Assembly: GCA_012934845.2 (NCBI GenBank)
Contig: WNNJ02003107.1
Location: 1 to 64,000, forward strand
Direction: 5' to 3'
Origin: Pomphorhynchus laevis
Taxonomy: Eukaryota; Acanthocephala; Palaeacanthocephala; Echinorhynchida; Pomphorhynchidae
Length of the DNA stretch: 64,000 bases
A program made the translations under genes and the position numbers. Under the pieces are notes generated by a model. The model saw only the letters and a program-made list of their open reading frames with translations, made no database searches and was not told the origin of the DNA. Positions 22,082 to 33,268 of the stretch are shown piece after piece; the stretch's first letter is position 1; every line of letters begins with the position of its first letter.

Positions 22082-22485
22082 AAGGGGTGCTTTTTCATTC
22101 TGGACAGTGTTTAATGAAAAAATTAAATAATATTGGTTTAAAACCTTTATTCAATGAAAATTATGATTTCAAACTTGCATTTCAATTAATCAGTACTCTT
22201 GCAATAATCCCTGTGTCACACATTGATGAAGGGTGGGGGATTATCAATAGAATAATTCCTAGAGTCAACCCTTTGGTAGCTGAGCTTTTGAACTATGTAA
22301 ACACCACATGGGTTGTGCCTACCAACTCAGTATTTAGTAGAGATGTATGGTCGCATAGTTCAAATATCAACGATAGAACAAACAATGCATGTGCGGGTTT
22401 TAATGCTAAATTGAATAAAGCATTGAATAAACCCATATTTTTTGAAATAGCTGACAAAATAAAAAAAATCAATGATTTGCAGTGA
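22082..22485 (+). pseudogene. Mutator-like (MULE) transposase C-terminal fragment
   Basis: About 134 codons. LFHSGQCLMKKLNNIGL matches the CLFHF.QA..RK...LGL block that follows the DDE core in MULE transposases and MULE-derived host genes. Later LISTLAIIPVSHIDEGWGII, LLNYVNTTWV and DRTNNACAGFNAKLNKAL match the family's ALAF.P...V..AF, YFE.TW and TNN.VEGWH..LN blocks. The DDE core and zinc finger are missing on the left, where only the minisatellite lies. It ends where a LINE fragment begins, so it is a broken piece. Confidence 0.65.
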
Positions 22486-23450
22486 AACAGAGCTATCGCG
22501 CATACTGGCCATATTTTTTGCGGGCTCCCACAAGGTTCAGTCCTTGGTCCCCTGCTTTCTCTCTTCTACTTGCCGATATCTCTTTATTTATAAAACCTTA
22601 CTCCTTTAACGTCATACAATATGCCGATGACATACTTATCTACGCTCATGCACCCGAACATCGCATATACAATATCGACATTTCTGCCCATAACTGTATT
22701 TCTTCTATCTACAAACGTCTACCCCATCTTCATCTCTTTCTAAACCCCTACAAGGGGTTTAGAACGAGATGAAGATGAATATTCTCCAATCAACCTAATA
22801 TATCTCCTCCCACTGTTTATTTTGCCTCATCAATCATCCCCACAGTCCACAATCTCACTTTCTTATGATTCCATTTCGATGATCACATTTCCCTTAAATC
22901 CTTCGTCAGCGACAAGGTCCGCTCGTCTAACTTAATCCGCCGTATTCGCCCCCTTATTGACTTCCTGTTTTGTATGTATCTTCTTTTATCGCTTTTCTTC
23001 CAGAAAATCGATTACTGCCTCAGCCTTTTCGCCAATTCATCAAAATCCATCATCCCACCCTACAACACATCAACAACTCCGCCGTTCGAATGCTCCTACT
23101 TCTCCGTCGCTTCGACAACACATCCACATATCTTGATCAACTATCATGGTCCACCATCCACATCTGCATCCAACTCGGTCTTATCACTTTTCGTCTCATC
23201 ACTATAAGCACCCCATCGTTTATCAACGTCCCTTTCTTAGACGATACTCGCCCCACCTCTCTATATATCTTACTATATATATCTTACTCCACGTTTACAA
23301 TTACTCCAACAACTACGTCTCCCATCCTTCCTCGTCGCCGCCCCATTGCCTGGAATCAGCTCTCTCTCGACGTCTACCGCGCTCACTTTTTTATCACGTG
23401 CAAATACTTCCTCCGTTGCCACCTTCTCGATTGCAGTCCGCAATTATATA
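22486..23450 (+). pseudogene. Decayed CR1/L2-like LINE ORF2 fragment
   Basis: RT remnants in shifting frames: GLPQGSVLGP-like at about 22530, VIQYADDILIYAHAPEHRIY at about 22615, then the thumb and C-terminal parts (HINNSAVRMLLLLRRFDNTS, LSWSTIHICIQ) up to the FF...KYFLR tail near 23410. Same family as the copies at 3.4 and 25.2 kb. Truncated at the 5' side inside the RT. Confidence 0.75.
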
Positions 23451-23462
23451 CAAGAGTATCTT

Positions 23463-23730
23463 CTGTCATGGTTAATCTAGTTATTTATCGGTCTAGTTAT
23501 TGATCGATCAAGTTAGTTATCGGTCTAGTTATTGATCGATCTAGTTTTCGATCAATATAGTTATTGATCAATCTAGTTATTGATCAGTATAGTTATTGAT
23601 CAATATAGTAATTGATCGGTCTAGTTATTGATCGGTCTAGTTATTGATCGGTCTAGTTATTGATCGGTCTAGTTATTGATCGGTCTAGTTATTAATCAAT
23701 ATAATTCTTGATCCATCTAGTTATTTTTTT
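23463..23730. repeat. 16-bp minisatellite (left half)
   Basis: About 16 copies of CTAGTTATTGATCGGT with variants (GATCAATA, GATCGATC). Continues at 24352 after an inserted LINE piece. Confidence 0.9.
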
Positions 23731-23734
23731 AAGA

Positions 23735-24351
23735 TAATAGTGCATATAAAAGTTACAGAAAAAATTGTAAAGTTTGTGATATTTTAGTATCGTTCAGTGG
23801 GAAGGTTTCCGTCTCGAGCGACCTCTAACAGGCACGCTGCATTTCCCCGCTGCACTGCATAGCTTAAACGCTGCAAGAGGAAATTGACAGCTCTTCGATC
23901 ATCTGTTGCTACCACCAACATATTGCCCAGTTTTGTCAAAAAATTTGAAGTTATCGGACCGGCAGCACCAATTGTGTAGATCGCCAACGGCACAAATTTA
24001 TATTGCGATTCGTCAATACATGTATATTTGGCCTTCTTTCGATCCTCTGCCAATCTAGCAACCTCCCCGGCCCCAGAGACCGCACTAGGCAAATGACTGG
24101 CAGCAAGAATGTTGGGACACGTGAAGTCCCATACTAGCAGACGTCCCCTTTCCCATGAGACTAGTGAAGCACCGTCCAGTCTATTTCCGTCGTTTCTGCA
24201 GAGCCCGATTGGTTCAAGGCGAGACGGGACACCGGCTGTGGCAAGGGCGCTACGAATAAGTGTGTTTACAGCACTGTGCCGATTGTGCCGGGAAACCACT
24301 CTGGGGCAGTCTAGCCCGTGAATACCAGAGGGGTCTGATACGACGCCGCAC
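23735..24351 (-). mobile_element. 5'-truncated LINE tail inserted in the minisatellite
   Basis: Minus-strand frame from about 24351 to the stop at 23784. It begins in a Cys/His knuckle (CGVVSDPSGIHGLDC then SRHNRHSAVN) and continues through PSRLEPIGLCRNDGNRLDGA, LLVWDFTCPNIL, KFVPLAIYTIGAAGP and FLLQRLSYAVQRGNAACLL. This C-terminal module follows the RT in some invertebrate non-LTR elements (recollection); WDFTC looks like a conserved D/C core. A short A-rich tail (T-run at about 23723 on +) and TAGTTATT on both sides suggest target-primed insertion, though the target is itself repetitive. Confidence 0.65.
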
Positions 24352-24540
24352 TTTAGTTATTGATAGGTCTAGTTATTGATCAATCTAGTTATTGATCGAT
24401 CTAGCTATTGATCGATCTAGTTATTGATCGATCTAGTTATTGATCAATCTTGTTATTGATCGATTTAGTTATTGATCGATCTTGTTATAAATTAATCTAT
24501 TTATTGATCAGTCTAATTTTTGATCAATATAGTTATTTAA
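24352..24540. repeat. 16-bp minisatellite (right half)
   Basis: About 11 more copies of the TAGTTATTGATCGATC-type unit, continuing the array at 23463-23730. Confidence 0.85.
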
Positions 24541-24649
24541 TATTTTTTAATTTCAAATTTATTTTCTACATTATTTCAATATTTCCTGGTTTCCCACAAT
24601 TAGCCATCGTGTACAGTTTAGTTGGATTCTCCTGACCCATCTGGTATTA

Positions 24650-24925
24650 AATAGCAATTCCCATTCATACATCTTCCATATCATTCTCTTTTCTTCTGCA
24701 CTTTAAATTATTCGACAAATTACCGTCTCTGTTCCTTACCTCTTGCTACTCATCTTGCTTGAAATTCGCTACCTTCGTACATCCGCTCGACTTCCATTTT
24801 CATACGATTCAGAATTTGTCTGCGGGATTATTTTTATCAGTTTGAACCATTTTCTTTATTCTCAGTGGGCTTGTAAACGCGCCGTTGGTACGCATTTGCC
24901 ACTCAAAATAAATTTATTTTGTTAA
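24650..24925 (+). mobile_element. 3' end of a CR1/L2-like LINE copy
   Basis: Decayed C-terminal codons (LPSYIRSTSIFIRFRICLRD) followed by the family 3' UTR: GGGCTTGTAAACG, then GTACGCATTTGCCACTC and AAATAAA-like sequence. Shares its end with the copies at 3.3 and 28.0 kb. Confidence 0.6.
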
Positions 24926-25139
24926 TTTGAAATTTTGGAGCAAAATCAATGAACACATATTTTTACATTTAACTAGTTCTGTTGTCATTATTAAAAACAA
25001 AACGTCCGAATACGTTTTTCAAAAATAAAATAAAATTTGTAAAATTAGATACAGCAATTTAAGTTTTAAACAACTATTGTCGTATATATAAAAATAGCAT
25101 ATGTACAACATAAATAAAATATAATATATATGTAAGAAA

Positions 25140-28080
25140 AATAATTAAACAGACTAAGACTTTTCGTCTTAGTCTATTCAATACTCGCTCCATTCTTCAT
25201 AAAGCTGATATGCTTCTCGATATCTTCGATCAATTATCTATCGATATTCTCTGCATTACCGAATCCTGGCACTCTGACTCCGACGATCTTGCTATTCGTC
25301 GTCTATGTCGCTCTGGTTGTTCTCTAGTTGAATCAGCTCGTCAAATTATATCTCATACATCTACTGCGTCTAACCATGGCGGTATTGTTGCCATTGCTTG
25401 TCACCCAATGTCTTTACGTAAAATCAACGTTAACATCCGTTACACTTCGTTCGAATTACTCATATGCAGATTATCAACGCCTTTCCCTCTGGAACTTGTG
25501 ATTGTATACCGTCCAGGTTCAGTTGCCCCATCACGTATCTTCTTTAACGACCTTGCAGATCTAATGTCTCACTGTTCATTGTCTTATACTACTTCTTTTG
25601 TTCTCGGTGACTTTAACATTCGTCTTGATCGCCCGTCTGACTCTGACTCTATCACTTTAACTACTCTTTTTTCTGATTTTAACTATAAATTACTTTCAAC
25701 AAGCCCAACTCATATCCTCCGCGGTGCTCTCGACATCATTGCTGTCCCTAACTGCTTCAATGACTATACTTCCTTGTCAATTACTAATCCTGGTTTGTTC
25801 GATCATTTCCTTGTCACTCTTACTATTACTCGTCCCCATCCTCCTTCTTCGCCTCCACCATTATCCACACCAAGTCGACCCTGGAAGCTTCTCGATATCC
25901 CTCTTCTCTGCACAGCCTTACTCAATTCTTCACTCTTTTCACTTCCTCTTAACTATCTCTCCCGATGATCTCTGCATTCTGTTTGATTCTGAACTTACGT
26001 CGATCCTCAATAAACTTCTGCCTAGTTGACTTCGACGTTCCCAGCGCTTGCGCCATGCTCCCTGGTTCGATTCTGAATGTAGTCTTTCTAAGCGTCGACT
26101 CCGTCAATCTTTTCGTATATATAAGCGCTTTCTTAAACGTTCTCCCAACTCACTCTCTCCAAATCTTCGTGATTCCTACTTTTCTCAACGCCGTTCACAT
26201 CTCATTCTTATACGTACTAAACGTACTCTCTTTTGGCGAAATCAACTCGAGTCATCTTCCAACACTAAATCTCATTGGAAAATCTTAAACTCAATTCTTT
26301 CACGATCATCTACCCCTTGTAATATAAATCCTGATGAATTTTCTTCTTATTTACAAACTAAGCTATCTAATTTACTTTTTCTACTACCCATAGACCCCTT
26401 CTACCCACTCTTATCTTTAAATACTTCCCTCCCAGAACTATTCCACCTTCTTCCCGTTTCGTCTGATAAAGTCTCTCCGGTTCTGCTGTCATTACCTAAT
26501 AAAACCTCTCCTTCTGACCCAATTCCCACTCACTTGCTTAAAAATATCTGCTCCTTTATCTTACCCTTCCTAACCACATTGTTCAACTCGTCCATCCGTA
26601 GCCGTACATTTCCTTCCATCTGGAAATGCGCCACTGTTCGTCCTCTCATCAAAAAGCAATCTCTCGACTCCTCAATACCATCTTCGTACCGTCCTATTTT
26701 ACTTCTCCCAACTCTTTCTAAACTCTTTGAGCGTCTCGTTCTTAAGCAAGTTAATATATATCTCTTTTCCTCTAACTTATTTCCTCCCTTCCAAGCCGCT
26801 TTTCGCTCTAATTACTCTACCGAAATCGCATGTCTTAAAGTTTATAACGACTTACTCATATCGCGCGATCATAAATTATGTAGTGTCATAGTTTCTCTTG
26901 ATCTATCGTCTGCTTTTGACATCGTCGATCACTCGATTCTTCTCCATCGCCTTCGTCATGATTATGGCTTCTCTTTACCCACTGTATCATGGTTTTCTTC
27001 ATATCTAGCAAACCGTACATTTCGCATATATTCTAACTCTTCTCTCTCCCATCCTTTGTTCATTCCGTCCGGTGTTCCACAAGGCTCCGTATTAGGCCCT
27101 ATACTTTTCTCTCTTCTTCTTGGTGATTTGTCTTCGATTCTCATAAATTTAACTTCCATGTTATGCAATATGCTGATGACATTCTCATCTATGCTCATGC
27201 ACCTGTTTATCGTATTCACGATCTTAGTGTTTCTGCTTCCGACTGTCTTGTCTCAATTTCCTAACATCTTTCTTCCCTTCGCCTTTCCCTGAATCCTGAT
27301 AAATCCAAAATTATGTGGATCCTACCTCAACGCCTCGGCTTCGAACCTCCCTCCGTATCATTAAATTCTACAATTATTCCTATCGTTGATAATCTCGTTT
27401 TCCTAAGCTTCCATTTTGACAACCGACTTTCACTTAAACCTTTCGTTAGAGATAAAGTACGCTCATCTACCTTGATACTCCGCAAACTCCGTCAAGTTCG
27501 TAGATTGATCGATTTCCCTTCTTGTATGACTCTAATATCTTCTCTCCTTTTTTCTAGACTCGATTATTCTCTTAGTATATTTTCCAACTCACCTAAATTC
27601 ACTCTTCTTCCCCTACAACGCATCGTCAACGCAGCTGTCCGAATTCTCCTCCGTCTTCGTCGTTTTGATCATACATCCTACCATCTTGCTTCTCTCGATT
27701 TGCCTACAATTTATTGTCGTGTTCAAATTCGTCTTCTTATCGTTGCTTTCCGCCTTGTAACTTTTCATACCCCTTCATTTCTCAACCTTCCTTTTCTTGA
27801 TAATTCTCGTCCTGTTTACTGTTCCTTGCGTTCCTGTAATTCCCTTCTTTTACATGTCCCAAACTACTCTACCTCCTTCTGACTCCGCTCCTTCATTGTG
27901 TCTGCTCCTCTATCGTGGAACCATCTGCCCATTCATATACGCCAATCAACTTCCCTGCAGTGCTTCAAACGACAAATCCGATCCCATTTAAACAATTTAT
28001 CTACTTGACTTTCTCATTTTTGTTTGTGGACTTGTAAGTGTACAGCTTGTACGCATTTGCCACATTAAATAAATTTGTAT
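25140..28080 (+). mobile_element. CR1/L2-like LINE, 5'-truncated, with endonuclease and RT
   Basis: Starts within ORF2 near the endonuclease N-terminus (FNTRSILHKADML) and runs to the family 3' UTR (GTACGCATTTGCCACATT, ending AAATAAATTTG). ORF1 is absent. It is the fullest copy of this family in the window and shows what LINE A has lost. The second LINE type starts directly after it. Confidence 0.85.
25159..27990 (+). pseudogene. LINE ORF2: AP endonuclease plus reverse transcriptase, frameshifted
   Basis: Endonuclease motifs appear in order: DILCITESWH, SNHGGIVAIA, ELVIVYRPGS, FVLGDFNIRLD, ALDIIAVPNCF, GLFDHFLVT. The frame breaks near 25950-26040, resumes as RHAPWFDSECSLSKRRLRQS, and continues through SSYRPILLLPTLSKLFERLV, VSLDLSSAFDIVDHSILL and GVPQGSVLGPILF. 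It shifts again near 27140, just before the QYADD box, which is intact in another frame. An in-frame stop near 27264 splits off the thumb, and a later shift near 27880 affects the final LLWNHLP block. At least four disruptions, so the copy is inactive. Confidence 0.85.
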
Positions 28081-28099
28081 TATTATTAACAATCTAAAG

Positions 28100-28262
28100 T
28101 AAATACAGAATTCGAGAATAACGAACTTCTACGAACTTCCACTTCACAACGAACTTCTACTCCCACTTCGAGAATAAACGAACTTCTAACAACGAACTTC
28201 TACGCCGCACTTCTGCAACGAACTTCGTTTCACTACAACGAACTTATACAATCAAACTGCGT
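28100..28262 (+). repeat. Irregular AACGAACTTCT repeats in the LINE B 5' UTR
   Basis: At least seven copies of ACGAACTTC(T/C) with variable spacing upstream of ORF1. Possibly promoter elements. Confidence 0.6.
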
Positions 28263-28345
28263 TTTAATATCGACAATCGTCGACTGTTCACTACATCGAA
28301 CTTCTGTGGACAACGAGCGATTACTTGCACAAATTTGGAGCAACA

Positions 28346-29422
28346 ATGACAGTTCCAGATCGATGTTGTTCATGCAATGGGCCGCATGCGGTGTGCAAGA
28401 ATTGTGTGTGTCAAGGCGGGTAGAGCTTGTCGTGATTGCTTTCCGGCACAACGTTGTGGTAATCGCCTTGTGAGTTCCCCATGCTTAGATACAGTAGACT
28501 CTGCAGCTCCTAGTGAAAGTCTTTCGTACAGAGTTATATCTCTTGCTTCCCAGGTTGTTCCCAATTACAACTTGATACCGAGATTTACGTCACGTTGTTC
28601 ATTGAATGTTCTTCGGAGGGTTGTTTGTTACGTTCTTTCGTTAAAGCTCCAAGAAATGTATCCAGAGAGTTCTTTCTTCGTGACTTCTTATGCGGCCAGT
28701 GTGCTGCCAAGAAGGTTTCGAATTTGATCGACGTAGCTCAGAACAACACAAGACGCATAGAAGCACTTGAACACGAGATAAAAGAGTTACTTGCCATTTC
28801 GGAGGGACCATCGACTAAAGGGGCTAGCGCAGTACTAAGTCATGCAGATATATCGGTTGGCAAGCCTCTATCGTTTTCCAAGGTAGTACAACGTATGGTC
28901 ACACGAACTGTTCTAGCTGCCAATAGATTGTCGAAGGATGCTCCTCCTCTCGAGGTTATTCAGGAAGTTGATCGACAGGCTCGTAGAGCTCGTAACGTTA
29001 TTATTCGAGGTCTACCGGTTGCTTCTAATGAGGTGGAGAATGTTCAGGCGTTGCTTGCATCGTTGGACATTCATCTGGACAAAAATATTTCGATTAGGGT
29101 GCACCGCTTTCGGGATCAGAAGAGTGATTCACCACCCTGGCTTTTACTCACAACTAACGAAGCGGTTAGTACATTAATTCTAAAGCGAGGAAGATGCTTA
29201 AAAGACTCTGAGCTCTTCCAAAATGTATACGTCAGTGCTGACCTATCCCCAGCGGAACGTGATGCGCGTAAAATCCTTCTCGATCAACTTAAGGTGGCGA
29301 GGGAAAACAATACGTCAGTTCGCTTTGTGATCCGTAACAATAAAGTGGTACGCTTAGGAACACGTTTGGAATCATCTACTGGTGAAAATGGGATAGGGCA
29401 GTCACAGTTATCCCCCATATGA
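28346..29422 (+). pseudogene. LINE B ORF1: Cys-rich, RRM-like protein with two compensating frameshifts
   Basis: Begins MTVPDRCCSCNGPHAVCKNC at ATG 28346. The frame shifts near the GTGTGTGT run (about 28410), continues as VKAGRACRDCFPAQRCGNR, and shifts back near 28560 to give FIECSSEGCLLRSF, FLCGQCAAKKVSN and the RRM-like ARNVIIRGLPVASNE, then SDSPPWLLLTT. Same block order as LINE A ORF1. It ends at TGA 29420-29422, which overlaps an ATG (29419-29421). Confidence 0.75.
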
Positions 29423-29441
29423 CAATCACAAACTTTTCCTC

Positions 29442-32249
29442 GTGCAGCGTCAGATTCTGGCCTTCGTCGTCTTTTATTATTTAATGGAAGGTCTTGAAAC
29501 TCTTATGAATGAAGGATTTGCAAGTTATTTGACCTCCTTTGATATTGCAGTTCTATTGGAGACTTTCACAACATCGCCGGTAAAATTAAACTCATTTTAT
29601 TGCTTTGAAATTCTGGCCACTCTTGGTGATCGCGGTCGACCTAGTGGAGGTGTTATTTTGGCAATCAATGGTTCTTTTAGTGAGTGGTCTTACAAAACAT
29701 TCGAGAATTCAGTTTATTTGGACACTCCAAGCATTGTCATTATCGCCTTCTACTTCAAGCCGTCGTTAGACGCTTCTGATATTATTAATGAGTTGTCTGA
29801 GATTCTCTTAAACTCATCTCGTAATAAACCCATAGTTGTTGCCGGTGACTTCAACGCTACCTCTTCTAGATCCTTTCTGAAGCTTAATTTACTAAAGGAA
29901 TTCTTCTTTTCGCACAATCTAACTCTTCACGTTCCTATCGAGGGTTGGACTTATGAAATGGGTGAAACTAGGAGCTGTCTAGATTTAATATTCTCGAACG
30001 TTGGTATTCATGATACATGCTTAGATTTCGATGTAGCATGGGCTTTACGACGAAAACATAAACCGGTAATTTGTGTCATTGAAGAATTCTCGACTTCACT
30101 AAGTAATTTTTGCCCCGTCCAACCCAAGAGTAGGCGGATCGTTGTCGACGCCATTAACTTTAGTCATTTGAATGAATCTAAGCGACTCTTGTTGGGTGGT
30201 GATCTAGCGGCCAGTTACACTATGCTTCACCAAACACTGTTACGCGCGTGTAATAATATCCGACATAATGGAAGCCGATCGTATCGACTACCAAACCATT
30301 TAAAATTTTTGCAGTGGATGCTACTCTCATTCTACAACACTAATGAATTTTCATTGTCCAGGACGGATTTTGTGACTCTGCGTAGATTTTATAATAAGTG
30401 TACTAGACAATTCAGGCTGAATGTGCTTAGACGAGAAGAACAGATAATGCTTCTAAGAGCTGAGGTCGCTCCATGGCTAGCACGCCCCAAAACTTGTAAA
30501 CTTGCCTCTAAGTTTCCTTTAGAAGATTGGCGCAAGCATTTCGCTGAAATTTTGGCCTCGTCTAATTCTAATTCCTTCGATCCTAAAGAATGCAATCTCT
30601 ATTGTCCTATCACGGACCATGATCCGCTCAATTCTCCCTTTAGCCTAGCTGAAATTAAGAGCTGTCTCTCTAATATGGCTACTAGAAAGGCTGCTGGAAT
30701 TGATCAACTGTGTGTTGAACATATTAATCAGACTTTCGGATTGGTCGCTGACTACTGGATATTCTTTTATAACGCGATTCTTAGGGGTTGGCCTATACCA
30801 AATGGCTGGCGTGACAGCATTATCAAAGTGTTGTTCAAAGGTTCGGGAGATCCTTCGTGTCGAGATTCTTATAGAGGGATAGCTCTACTAAATCATTCGT
30901 ATAAAGTTCTATCTAATTTGATGGCCGTACGTTTGTCGAGATTTCGTAGTTTTCTTCTTCCTCCAGAGCAACATGGATTTCGTATAAATCATTCTACTAT
31001 GAGTGCACTCTTAGTTCTTTGGTCACTTGTTCTCGATACTTTTAATAAGCATTCATCTTTGTATAGCATTTTTGTTGATTTTGCGAAAGCGTTCGACTCG
31101 ATTGATAGAACCTTGCTATTAACCAAGCTTCATGAGAGAGTAAATGTTCATGGAGACTTTCTATTTCTTCTTGAAAGAATATTGCGTCCTAGTTCGATGC
31201 GCATTTACGACGGAGTTAATTATTCGGGTCCTTTGACTGCTAGTCGTGGAGTCCAGCAAGGAGATCCTCTCAGCCCGCTGTTATTTTCCTTCTTCTTGAT
31301 GGATCTCCCAGATCATGTTCGTTTCGCCGCTTCCAATGTAGTGCCAATTTTATATGCTGACGATCTTGCCTTAATAACGTTGGATAGATGCTCAGCACAA
31401 TCAGCCATTACAGCTCTCGTTGAGTTTTGTCTGACAAATAAAATAGTGATCAACACTTCCAAAACGAAAATTATAAAATTTCGGCGAGGTGGGCCTCGCT
31501 GTCGTGATGGTGTGCTCTTTCTGAATGCAACATCGATAGAGTTTGTTAATTCGTATCGATATCTAGGCTTTGAACTCTCATCTCGGTGGTCTTCCAGAAG
31601 CCACTTATTGCGCCAATCGGCGAAAGTTGTAACGTCAGCTTATACGGCATCGAAGCTTGGTCTTATGTCCTTCGAAGGCGCGATCAAATACTTTGATGTG
31701 ATGTTGCTTCCGATTCTGAGTTACGGGATTCGATGCTTTTGGTCGGATTTGACCTTAGGAGATTTTCAGATCATTGATAAATGTTTTTGGCGCTACCTAA
31801 AAAGGATATTAGGAGTATCATCGAAGTGTTCTTCTACAGCTGTTGCGGTGCTTAGTAGATCGATACCACTCTCGGTCAAACTTTGCAATCGATTTCGCCT
31901 TGGTGAAACCACAGCGTATTTGGCAGCCCGACTGCTATTCGATAACAAAATACTTAGCCTAGATCCAGATATCTTTTTGACGCCTGTTTATACTCAATCA
32001 GCTTGGAGAAATCCAAGATACCAAAAGCGTCCGCTGGTTTGGCGTTTATCTTTAGACGGCTACCACGCCAAATTTTGTTCAATTCGACTCCCTTTTCACT
32101 CTCGCTCGACTTACTGTCGCTGTCGATTTTGCTCAAAAGAGTGTTCAGCTCTTTTGCATGCTTTCGCATGCCCCGTATTATCTTCGTGGTCTTTAGAACA
32201 AGTCGACAAAGGAGGACTAGGAAATCGCCTAACTTTGATTGATGCTTAA
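29442..32249 (+). CDS. LINE B ORF2: endonuclease, reverse transcriptase, CCHC knuckle
   Basis: About 935 open codons. Endonuclease: DIAVLLETFT, GRPSGGVILAI, IVVAGDFNATSSR, SCLDLIFSN, KHKPVI. RT: RKAAGIDQLCVEHIN, PNGWRDSIIKVLFKGSGD, YRGIALLNHSYKV, EQHGFRINHSTMSAL, FVDFAKAFDSIDR, GVQQGDPLSPLLF, ILYADDLALI. The C-terminus carries YCRCRFCSKECSALLHAFAC, a CCHC-type knuckle. All RT catalytic aspartates are present. The expected first endonuclease block (LLLFNGRS) lies in another frame and meets this one near 29495, so the start region carries one frameshift. The rest is intact, which points to a fairly young copy. Confidence 0.88.
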   Translation: MQRQILAFVVFYYLMEGLETLMNEGFASYLTSFDIAVLLETFTTSPVKLNSFYCFEILATLGDRGRPSGGVILAINGSFSEWSYKTFENSVYLDTPSIVIIAFYFKPSLDASDIINELSEILLNSSRNKPIVVAGDFNATSSRSFLKLNLLKEFFFSHNLTLHVPIEGWTYEMGETRSCLDLIFSNVGIHDTCLDFDVAWALRRKHKPVICVIEEFSTSLSNFCPVQPKSRRIVVDAINFSHLNESKRLLLGGDLAASYTMLHQTLLRACNNIRHNGSRSYRLPNHLKFLQWMLLSFYNTNEFSLSRTDFVTLRRFYNKCTRQFRLNVLRREEQIMLLRAEVAPWLARPKTCKLASKFPLEDWRKHFAEILASSNSNSFDPKECNLYCPITDHDPLNSPFSLAEIKSCLSNMATRKAAGIDQLCVEHINQTFGLVADYWIFFYNAILRGWPIPNGWRDSIIKVLFKGSGDPSCRDSYRGIALLNHSYKVLSNLMAVRLSRFRSFLLPPEQHGFRINHSTMSALLVLWSLVLDTFNKHSSLYSIFVDFAKAFDSIDRTLLLTKLHERVNVHGDFLFLLERILRPSSMRIYDGVNYSGPLTASRGVQQGDPLSPLLFSFFLMDLPDHVRFAASNVVPILYADDLALITLDRCSAQSAITALVEFCLTNKIVINTSKTKIIKFRRGGPRCRDGVLFLNATSIEFVNSYRYLGFELSSRWSSRSHLLRQSAKVVTSAYTASKLGLMSFEGAIKYFDVMLLPILSYGIRCFWSDLTLGDFQIIDKCFWRYLKRILGVSSKCSSTAVAVLSRSIPLSVKLCNRFRLGETTAYLAARLLFDNKILSLDPDIFLTPVYTQSAWRNPRYQKRPLVWRLSLDGYHAKFCSIRLPFHSRSTYCRCRFCSKECSALLHAFACPVLSSWSLEQVDKGGLGNRLTLIDA

Positions 32250-32628
32250 CATTTTTTTCTTGCGCACCGTTGCACTCATGGCCTAATTTCAGACTTCAGA
32301 ATTCATCTATAACAACGTACGCTAAATGTTCAGACGCCGGATTTCTGATTTCAAGTAATTGATTTAATTTGTAAATTTTGCCCAGCCGAAAGGCGAAATG
32401 GGAAATAAATCGCTGCATTATTATTATTAAGTTCGTGTTTATAAGCTTATGATTGGATATTGCAAATGAAGTGAATTTATTATTATTAATTTACAATGAA
32501 CTAAAATTAAAGTGTAACTGTGTTTTATTAACTTCTGTGTTTTGATTTTGTTTATAATAAATGATGTTTGGGAAAAAATAATTTACAAGAAAACATGCCG
32601 ATGCAGCCCGTGCTAGCGCAAATCTAAC

Positions 32629-32730
32629 TTTTTTCTACTTATCACAGCTTTCGCATACTGGTTGCTTTTGTCGATAACTTTTTTTCTACTTATCACAGCT
32701 TTCGCATACTGGTTGCTTTTGTCGATAGAT
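32629..32730. repeat. 51-bp tandem duplication
   Basis: Two near-identical copies of a unit containing TTTCTACTTATCACAGCTTT and GCATACTGGTTGCTTTTGTC. The region 32431-32628 between LINE B and this duplication shows nothing specific. Confidence 0.85.
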
Positions 32731-32888
32731 TTTCATTTACAATCACTCCGAGATCTTGAAATTCGTAGACGGTGCCAATCGCATCACCAATACATTCGAT
32801 ATTCAATTGTGTCTGGCGTGTGGTATTGCTTCGTTCTTAATAACAAATTAGAACCATACCACGTTTGCACGACAAAGATGAGCGAGAA

Positions 32889-32962
32889 AGGATTGAGTTA
32901 CAAGTAAGCCAGGGATTGTCCCTTAAAGGATTGAGTTACAAGTAAGCCAGGGATTGTCCCTT
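32889..32962. repeat. 38-bp tandem duplication
   Basis: GGATTGAGTTACAAGTAAGC followed by CAGGGATTGTCCCTT occurs twice, 38 bases apart. Confidence 0.85.
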
Positions 32963-33130
32963 GTAGATTTTGACGCAATGCGTTTTATTACTGAGCTTGT
33001 ATAATTTCCTATCCCTCCAAACGTTGCGAAAACCAACGGTATGAAGCGTTCGTATTAATACCGTGTTTATATCGAAATCAATGATTGATGATCTATGCGA
33101 GAATGAATGAGAGATGAAATTCATTCTTGA

Positions 33131-33268
33131 GAGATGACTTAACAATTGTGCCTAGGCCACGTGTGTGAGTCGTTGCACATACGATACTAGGATACATAAA
33201 ACAGAATTAAAAAAGTTTCGGTCAAAATTTTGAAATTGTAGTCAATCTGTCGGGTATGCTATTCGAAT
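33131..33268. repeat. Direct repeat, copy 1
   Basis: About 138 bp (CCACGTGTGTGAGTCGTTGC, CATACGATACTAGGATAC, TGTAGTCAATCTGTCGGGTA) repeated at 33724-33866. A third partial copy follows at 33866-33908. Confidence 0.85.

Larger units (their letters stand above)
28081..32430 (+). mobile_element. Two-ORF non-LTR retrotransposon (LINE B), nearly complete
   Basis: 5' UTR (28081-28345), ORF1 (28346-29422), ORF2 (29442-32249) and a 3' UTR ending in ATTATTATT at about 32429. The 3' UTR holds TTGCCCAGCCGAAAGGCG followed by AAATGGGAAATAAAT, which can form a short GCCCA/TGGG stem. The 5' UTR is built from irregular AACGAACTTCT repeats. The RT differs from the CR1/L2-like copies (GVQQGDPLSPLLF, YADDLAL, C-terminal CCHC knuckle); it belongs with I-, R1-, L1- or RTE-like lineages, and I do not assign it further. 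Confidence 0.85.

Noticed and set aside
24109-24321. Plus-strand frame opposite the LINE tail
   Set aside because: Shadow of the minus-strand LINE frame, which carries the recognisable domain.
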